A stretch of DNA of 64,000 nucleotides from Saussurea involucrata (taxonomy: Eukaryota > Streptophyta > Magnoliopsida > Asterales > Asteraceae), in assembly GCA_033807775.1 (NCBI GenBank), contig CM066314.1:150091429-150155428 (forward strand), read 5' to 3'. This document shows, piece by piece, positions 57,179 to 64,000 of this stretch. The position numbers and the translations under genes were made by a program. The first letter of the stretch is position 1. The number at the start of each line of letters is the position of its first letter. The notes under the pieces are model-generated. The model was given only the letters and a program-made list of their open reading frames with translations, was not told where the DNA came from and made no database searches.

Positions 57179-58062
57179 CCATCGTTGATGTGGATGAAGA
57201 TGAACAAAAGTAAACAAGGTTGTTTTTGCGTCATCGAGCTTTGGACCAGAAGCCGAAGTTAGTGAAATCGAGATCCAATCGGAAGGATTTTCCGGTTTTC
57301 AAAAAAACGAAGTACATTGATCGGAGCTAACACCGGTGTGGATTGTTGCTTGAAATAGGAGTTAACACCGGAGTTAACATCGATCCAGAAAAACTCCATC
57401 GAAATTTAGCGGTTGTAGGGGAGGAGTTGAGCAGATGGCTTTCTATGTGGTGGAGGCCAAAGTTGAGAAGGGAAACAACTCAAGGTGGTGGTTTTCACCG
57501 GAGAAGGGAGGGAGGCCATGGCTGAGCAGGCGGTAGTCGACGGGAAGAGGGGTGGGGGGTGGGATTTTGTTACGATCGATTCTCCTGCTAAGAAGGATTA
57601 TGGTAAGAAGGAGGTGGTGGTGGTAGGGTTACAGTGGTGGTGGAAATGGAGGGCCTATGGACGGTGGCGATGGAGTTTGCCGACAATTATGGCCGGAGAT
57701 TGTGGAAGATTATGGACGGTGGTGCTAGGGTTACATGGTAAGGAGGAGTTCTCCAGCGGTGATGAACTCAAATTTAGGGTTATACATTTATATAAAATAT
57801 TAGATTTTTTATTTTTAATAAGAAAAAGGAATATGGGTAAATGACTAATATGCCCCTCCAATTAATCTACTTAACAGAATCATCTAACGGTGTTAAGGCA
57901 AAGGGACCAAAGACGTGTGAAAATGTAAACCACAGGGACGTTTTCCATAATTATTTCAATTTAAGGATGAACAATGCAATTTTGTGTAAACCACAGGGAC
58001 CAATCATATAATTTACTCAAATAGTTATTATTTAGTGAAATATATAAAATTTATTTAATTGT

Positions 58063-58294
58063 TGTAGGATAAATGTGCCATCGTCTAAAGGATATGATGA
58101 TATAGATGAATATGGAGATAGATATAGAGATAGAGATAGATGTAGATTATTAAAGTTATTTATGAAGTAAATCTCCTTCCATGATTATCACGATCTCTAT
58201 GTAAACCTCCCTATATAAAGGGCTTATGATTAATGAGAATTACACGACTTCATTCTCTCTATTATCGTTGTTCTTTTTCTCTTTCCCTTTAACA
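58063..58294 (+). repeat. Putative 5' LTR of the Ale-like element
   Basis: 232 bp with a promoter-like 'tatataaaggg' near 58212 and a pyrimidine-rich end, immediately before the TTATCAGCACG PBS. The left end is assumed from TG; no second LTR is available to confirm it. Confidence 0.6.
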
Positions 58295-58295
58295 C

Positions 58296-58307
58296 GTTAT
58301 CAGCACG
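58296..58307 (+). other. Primer binding site of the Ale-like element
   Basis: GTTATCAGCACG, the usual Retrofit/Ale-type PBS derived from initiator tRNA-Met. Confidence 0.75.
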
Positions 58308-61020
58308 TAAGCTCGAGAACCAAATGACTAACTTTTTGTTCCAACCGTCCGGCATTGCAACCTTAATCCAAGTAAGAATAATTTATTTGTTGTTTTGTTC
58401 AGCTTTTATTCATGATTTTAAGCTTCTTCTTGTGATGTTTATGTGATCGTATGATACAACATTGCTTAGGTTGTTTCTTTTTACAAAAATATATGTGTTT
58501 TTTTAGACTCAATGCTAGATTATTATTAGCAATTTTCGTTTTCTTCTTTATCACTTATTGGTAGATGGATTGGTTAACATCACATCTCTTTATTACTGCT
58601 AAAAGAAAAAGAAAAAAACAAGACTTTAATATGTGAACCTTATGATAAAAGCACTTTGATTGTTGTTTTATAATATATACATAATTGTTTTTCTTTTATA
58701 TGACAAGATTTTACATGTATAAATGCTTCATGCCATGGATATATACATTATTGAATTTAAATTTCTTTATTATTAGTGTGAATTTAATTTTCTTTATTAA
58801 TAAATAATATATTTATTTATTAACCGTCATTATTAAAAAAATGCAATTTTATTTAAATAAAATTAAAAGATAAAAGAACCCTTTTTCTATGTAAATTAGG
58901 AACTTGTAAAAAATTAAATTTTCACACTATTTTAAGAAATTATGTACATATATTTTCCTTTCCAAATGTTATCCAAAAAAAAAATCCTTTATTACGGCAA
59001 TGAATTTTGTGAATAATTTTTTTTTATTCCTCAAAATCATATGTATAGTATAATGTTTATATTAGTTTATTTGGTAGGTTGATCTACAACTATGGATAGA
59101 TAATCATATTTCAATGATAATATTTGTGAATTTGATTATGTTATTTAAATGTTTGTTAATCTTGCATTAGTTTTTGAATTGATTTATCCATATATTATTC
59201 AAATATTTATTTAGCTTTTAGATTAAATTTTTTTACATAATAGTTAAATGTTTATCTTATTAAATGCTTATCTTGATTGTGAATTTCTACTCATAATTTT
59301 TAACTTTATAATTAATTATTGGAAGTTACACTTCCAACCCCCATATTTTTTGGTCTTTTACCAAAAGCTCCAAAAATACTATTAAGATGTTAAAAGTTTG
59401 AATTTGACTTTATGTCAAAATTAATAGTTATTTGTCAAATGGCAAAATCTTTTAAAATACTATTAAGATATCAAAATATTGAAATTGGCTTCACACGCCA
59501 AAATCATATTCATTTTGGCCCCTTGCCAAAAGCTCTATAATTAACAATGTTATATTCAAATTAATTAAATCGCAAGATATCGATTTGGATTTTGTCAAAC
59601 GGGTGTAAATAGCCCTAAGGTTTGTAGGGACTTAAGAAATCCACGTGATTCCCCTACTACCTGGAGATCCAATAGATTGAGTGGTTTTTATTCGCAAACT
59701 GAAATGTTGACGAGGTATTATCAATAAAATGTAAGAATACAAAAAATTCAATACTATTATGATAATTAAATTCCATGCATAACATAATAAGTATAAACCA
59801 TAATTCACTATTTTAGAAAATAATATGTTCTCCATTCTCTGCGACATCTTTGAATCAAAAGTACTTGATTACCATAAGATAGGTTCGAAAAAACACAAGA
59901 AAATACGCAAAAGTCATCGAACCATTTTGACCCTAAAGAAAAAAAAACACTAGATATTAAGATACAAGTAAATATTTTAAAACTTTTGAGACGATAGATC
60001 AGTCACAACCTTCAGAGAGAATAACTAGAAACCCCCAAGAACAGTGGGTAGTCCCAAAAAGGAAATTCGGGAATATTCAGTATCATATAATCATACAGTG
60101 GAAAGAAACCTACTTACTTGATTACAAGAAGGTAACTGATTTTGACAAAGAAATGTCATGTCTCAAAATGCATCTCAATCTTTGTGGCAAGGAACTCACA
60201 AAAGATTATGCGAATCATAACATCTTTTCATCTTTCCTATATAACCAATCATACTAGTGAAACAGTATAAGCTGCAATATAACCTTTAACAAACTCATTA
60301 ACTTAATGCAAGTGGCTAAGAGTTGTAGCAATGTTTTTTTAACAACGCTAGACATACCCGGATAAAGAAAATTATTGGGGTTAATAAGGCAAGCGTTAGA
60401 GGTGGAAAGAACTCCAAAGGATAGTGAGTTGAACATATCCACACACATATGCTAAATATGTTCCATATGGACAAGGTTGTGGAAAGGGTCAAATTCATGG
60501 CAAAAATTCATGGCAAGAGTCGGGAACGAACTCCTAATAGAAAATGGGACAAGTTATAAATTGTCATATCTAAGATTGGTTAAGTATAAGTTTATTTGAA
60601 TACACTTTAACTATCAAATTAATTGCATTTGCGTATATATACATCTGAGTTTATAGTTGTTATAGATGTAAATAAACACATCAAAAACAAATGCAAAACT
60701 CTCAACGTTCTTCGTTCCATGTAGGAATGTATCGAGGAGAACTTGATTGTTTTTGTGGCATCTCATACAATCCTAAGAAACAAATTATTTTCATTTTAAT
60801 CCCTCTAAACACTTAAACGATGGACTGTCACTTGTTGCTAGAGCACTATATCAATATGAACCTTGTTAAAATATTCGTACCAATCATATTATAAGAATGG
60901 AAATGGGTATATGTACATCAACTCTAATGATATGAAAGCAAAATATATTAGAGAAATTAATGTATCAAATTAATGGATTATCTATGTCATTAAATCATAT
61001 TTTGTCACCAATAAAGAACT
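58308..61020 (+). other. AT-rich stretch, gag region unrecognisable
   Basis: Position suggests gag of the element above, but I see no gag domain or zinc knuckle in any frame. 59340-59560 has two diverged copies of a block with 'aatactattaagat'. No gene is supportable here. Confidence 0.45.
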
Positions 61021-61039
61021 TTGGGACAATGAGACATAT

Positions 61040-62310
61040 ATGTTTCGGCATGACCACGTGGGACACCATGGTCATGACATAGTGATCCATGTATTGAAAA
61101 ATACACTTAGATACATTTTCTTTCGAGTGAAAGACAAAACGAGGGAATTAACCAAATTGTAACTGTTGACTTCTACTGCACAAGAAGCAACACCACCATC
61201 ATAACATGCCCTCTCCAATACCTAGAACTTTTATATACCCTGATCCTTAGCCAAATTAGGAATGAGACCATCCTAAAGCTAAGAACATAATATAAAAATA
61301 TTTCATTCTTACAACGAATACAAGGTGACATTTATGGACATAAACATCCAGAATGCGGGCCATTAAAGTACTTTATGGTTCTAGTTTTGACACGATGAAC
61401 ACGTGTCGTATTATAGTCCACATGAAATGTTGCACTCATACATTAAGGACTCACCACCCTGATTTTTTCTCATCAAGTCTACATGACTTAGAATGCTGGA
61501 GAATTTACATCATAAGGATTTGATGATTATTGCATTTGTACCGCATGTGTATATATAAAATGGTCTCGTAAAATGATAAAAGTTGTCATCAAAAGAATAT
61601 AGATGGTAGCTAGGGCATTGGTTATGCGCACCAATTTATCCACATCTGCATGGGGTAATGCAATATTACATGCAACTTTACTTATTCGTGTTTAGACCCA
61701 CAACCAGCCAACCAATCTTGTGCGTACCAGTTGGTAACTGGATATAAGCCTGATGTTTTACATTTACGTATGTTTGGTTGTGTTGTATATGTGCCAATTA
61801 CGCCCCCACATCGTACCAAAATGGGTCTTAAAGACGAGTCATCAAATGTTGGATATGAACCCCCAACAATTATCCGCTAATTAGAAACCTTGACGAGTGA
61901 TCCCTTTACCGCTAGATTTGCGGGTTGTCACTTTGATGAGACAACCTTCCTGTTGTTAGGGGGAGATAGGAAAAAGGATTTTCCATGGGAACAACAGGAA
62001 GTGCCATTGAATATTTCAATTGTGTCTCATTTTGATTCCCAAAAACTTCACAATGTAAAGTTGAAGTCAAACGAATCAGACTCGATACCTGATATGTTTA
62101 ATATTATCTAGAGTGACAAGATCACATATACGAGCTGCAAACATACTCGCAAGGTCAAAAGTCCCCAAACAAGGGCACAACGTCGCTGGAAGTACGTTGC
62201 AATCACACATGGTGGAGGTGTGGTTGAGGTCGTAGCTCCCAAAAGGAAATGAGGGAAGCTACTTGGTTCGATAGATACTCATCTAAAGGAAGAGAAGAGT
62301 AAGGCACAAC
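61040..62310 (+). pseudogene. Ale-like integrase remnants
   Basis: A pre-integrase-like HDHVGHHGHD near 61050, then near 61715-61880 QLVTGYKPDVLHLRMFGCVVYVPI and PPHRTKMGLK. The short open frame 61890-62111 (DPFTARFAGCHFDET, LLLGGDRKKDFPW) is the integrase C-terminal part of this family. Stops separate all pieces. Confidence 0.8.
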
Positions 62311-62519
62311 CATATATCATCAATACATGAGATTATCTCTGATTTAAATCTATGTCTATGAATCATTACTGGAGGACGCTCCGAAGTTATACTGATTCCA
62401 GAGATCAAAGAAATCTCAAATGAATATGAGTCGATGGACAAATCATAAATACTAAATGATGATATATTTTCATATACCGTTGCTTATGAGATAACAGAGC
62501 ACGATGTCATCGAACCATG

Positions 62520-63650
62520 CTCAGTTGAAGAATGTCAACAAAGAGCAAATTGGCCTAAATGAAAAGAAGCAATCCAAGATAATTATTTGACAAATGAACA
62601 GGTATTTGGTTCGGTAGTGCTAACCGACCAAGTGTAAAGCCTATAGGACATAGATAAATCATTTGTCAGGGAAGCGTAATGAGAATAATTAAGTCATAAT
62701 ATATAAGGCTCTTCTTTGGCGTAAGGTTTCTCACAACGCACTGGATTGACCACAATAAGACTTACTCTCTCATGATGGACAACGTTCTGCTAATTAAAAT
62801 TAGCCAAGCAGTTTCCGAAGGACTGGAAATTGTAGCTCAATGTTGTAGTTACTACATATCTCTATGGGGATCTAAATTCAGAGATATAAAAGTGCTTGAT
62901 GGCATTATACCAATATCAAGTAACTTTAAACTATGAAATGCGATTACTATAAATATGAAACACTCACTTTATAGATTAAAGCAATCTATGCGGATGTGGT
63001 ATACCCGCCTGAGTGAATACTTGATTGGGAAACGATAAATAAGAACGATGAACTGTGCCCTTGCGTATTTATATAAGAAAACAAGTCCCAGATTTTCATA
63101 GTAGCTCTATATGTCGATGTTATGAACATAATAGACACTCTTGATGAAATAAGAGAAAACACAAGCTACTTGAAATCTGAATTTGAGATGAAAGATCGTG
63201 GGAAAACTTGGTTTTGTCTAGATACTTGAGCTACGACACCGAGTTTGTGGAATATTAATCCACCGATCCGCATATGTCTAGAAAATGATCAGGCGACCTA
63301 ATATGGACAAAGCGCATCCGATTAGCACTCCCATGATCGGTCAAAGTGTTGGATATAAGGAAAGATCCATTTCATCTAAAGGATGAGGACGAAGAGGTGT
63401 TAGGAGCTGGAATTCCATACCTAAGTACAATAGGCGCATTATTGTACTCAACATAATACACTTGACCGTATATTGTACTTCTCACTGAACTTGTCAGCTA
63501 GATTTAGCTCAGCGCCAACGCAATGTCATTGGAATGATTTCAAATTAATCTTTTGGCACCATTGACGTGGGCATATAATTTCCCTACGGAGATAAATGGA
63601 TTGATAATGAAACTTCAATACCTACTTAGATTGTGAGCGGCAAAAGTACT
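62520..63650 (+). pseudogene. Ale-like RT/RNase H remnants
   Basis: Fragmented matches in changing frames: EAIQDNYLTNEQVFG near 62560, and KDPFHLKDEDEEVLGAGIPYLSTIGALLY near 63365, the conserved block between RT and RNase H in Ale-type copia. No active-site YxDD can be read with certainty. Many stops. Confidence 0.75.
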
Positions 63651-64000
63651 GGCTCTTATAGAAAAACACCAAACAATGCCTTGGTATATATTTACTGATA
63701 TTAGGTATATGTTTGATTCATATAAAAGTTGTTCCCAAACTAGATAAGGAATTATCATATAGGACATGTCGATTGCTTGAAAGTAAACTAAGCAAACCCT
63801 TAATAGCTATCCTCTTATATTATCAACAATCTTACTCTCCATGAGACGATTCAAGAGTGTATATGGTTAAGGACTATCATTACACATATAAGAGGAGCTA
63901 GTAATTTTAAGTTTAACCACTATACAACTTGCATGAATGGAAATAATGCATCATGTATCGAAGAAATGAAAGTAATATATATCAAGGGTTATAACACAAA

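Larger units (their letters stand above)
55487..58018. mobile_element. Long-TIR MULE-like element, 2.5 kb, 9-bp target duplication
   Basis: Ends GAGTAAATTACATGATTGG and CCAATCATATAATTTACTC, with arms pairing over about 190 bp. The exact target duplication AAATAGTTA lies at 55478-55486 and 58019-58027. No transposase. The interior has a sequence of unknown origin (55740-56340 and 57175-57800) and the foldback element at 56372-57133. Whether the interior is captured host DNA (Pack-MULE) cannot be told by eye. Confidence 0.88.
58063..64000 (+). mobile_element. Decayed Ale/Retrofit-like Ty1/copia element (runs off the window)
   Basis: Putative 5' LTR 58063-58294 (TGTAGGATAAATG...CTTTAACA), followed by PBS GTTATCAGCACG. 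Recognisable pol fragments in shifting frames appear from about 61040 to 63560. The 3' LTR is beyond the right edge. It is full of stops, so this is an old copy. Confidence 0.75.

Noticed and set aside
57343..57844. Two short plus-strand frames inside the 2.5-kb MULE-like element
   Set aside because: Low-complexity GGT/GGA composition and no recognisable domain; treated as possible captured sequence but not as a gene.
1..64000. tRNA and rRNA genes
   Set aside because: The only tRNA-like sequences are the SINE heads and the retroelement primer binding sites; no cloverleaf-competent tRNA or rRNA segment was seen.

Overview
This window is from a nuclear plant genome. The evidence is a spliced, conserved VPS15 gene with plant-type GT-AG introns, embedded in plant-specific transposons: Athila-type Ty3/gypsy, Ty1/copia, an L1-type LINE, tRNA-derived SINEs, and Mutator-like (MULE) and hAT-like elements. 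The many short elements opening GAGTAAATTA fit a eudicot, and I lean to Asteraceae on style alone (low confidence).

Layout. (1) 1-1113: a 171-bp MULE-type MITE, a truncated SINE, microsatellites and a fragment of a UDP-glycosyltransferase. (2) 1114-12876: a nearly complete Athila-type element on the minus strand with both LTRs, a 5-bp target duplication, PBS, PPT, gag-protease-RT-RNaseH-integrase and a post-pol ORF, disabled by a few frameshifts and stops. (3) 12882-15285: AT-rich intergenic DNA with small MITEs. (4) 15286-31920: a 5'-truncated LINE split into three pieces. One insertion is a copia element (16304-23036) that itself holds a 3.1-kb solo LTR. The other is a solo copia-type LTR (23162-31599) that itself holds a Gag-protease-only Athila-like element (23700-31093). 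Every one of these insertions has an exact 5-bp target-site duplication. (5) 31921-36288: AT-rich DNA, a SINE with a 13-bp target duplication inside an hAT-like element, a GGT-rich minisatellite, and a run of foldback elements sitting in (TA)n tracts. (6) 36289-45489: the one clear host gene, VPS15, 11 exons, minus strand, predicted 1460 aa. (7) 45737-48540: stacked and nested MULE-type MITEs upstream of VPS15. (8) 48603-55392: a 6.8-kb Mutator-like element with about 480-bp TIRs and an exact 9-bp target duplication. It carries a decayed mudrA-like transposase, a small intact PB1-like gene and a convergent coiled-coil ORF, and is interrupted by a 1.57-kb solo LTR. (9) 55487-58018: a second long-TIR element with a 9-bp target duplication, holding a foldback element packed with 12-bp palindromes. 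(10) 58063-64000: the 5' LTR, PBS and decayed pol of an Ale/Retrofit-like copia element running off the right edge.

Functionally, only VPS15 (regulatory subunit of the class III PI3-kinase complex) is likely a working host gene. Everything else is mobile DNA in various stages of decay. The most unusual items are the three-ORF MULE, the (TA)n-resident foldback elements with the palindrome array, the three covarying hairpins in the Gag-only retroelement, and a tandem duplication that spans a VPS15 splice donor. Coordinates of exons and element ends were read by eye and should be good to within a base or two where a target duplication or splice site is quoted.
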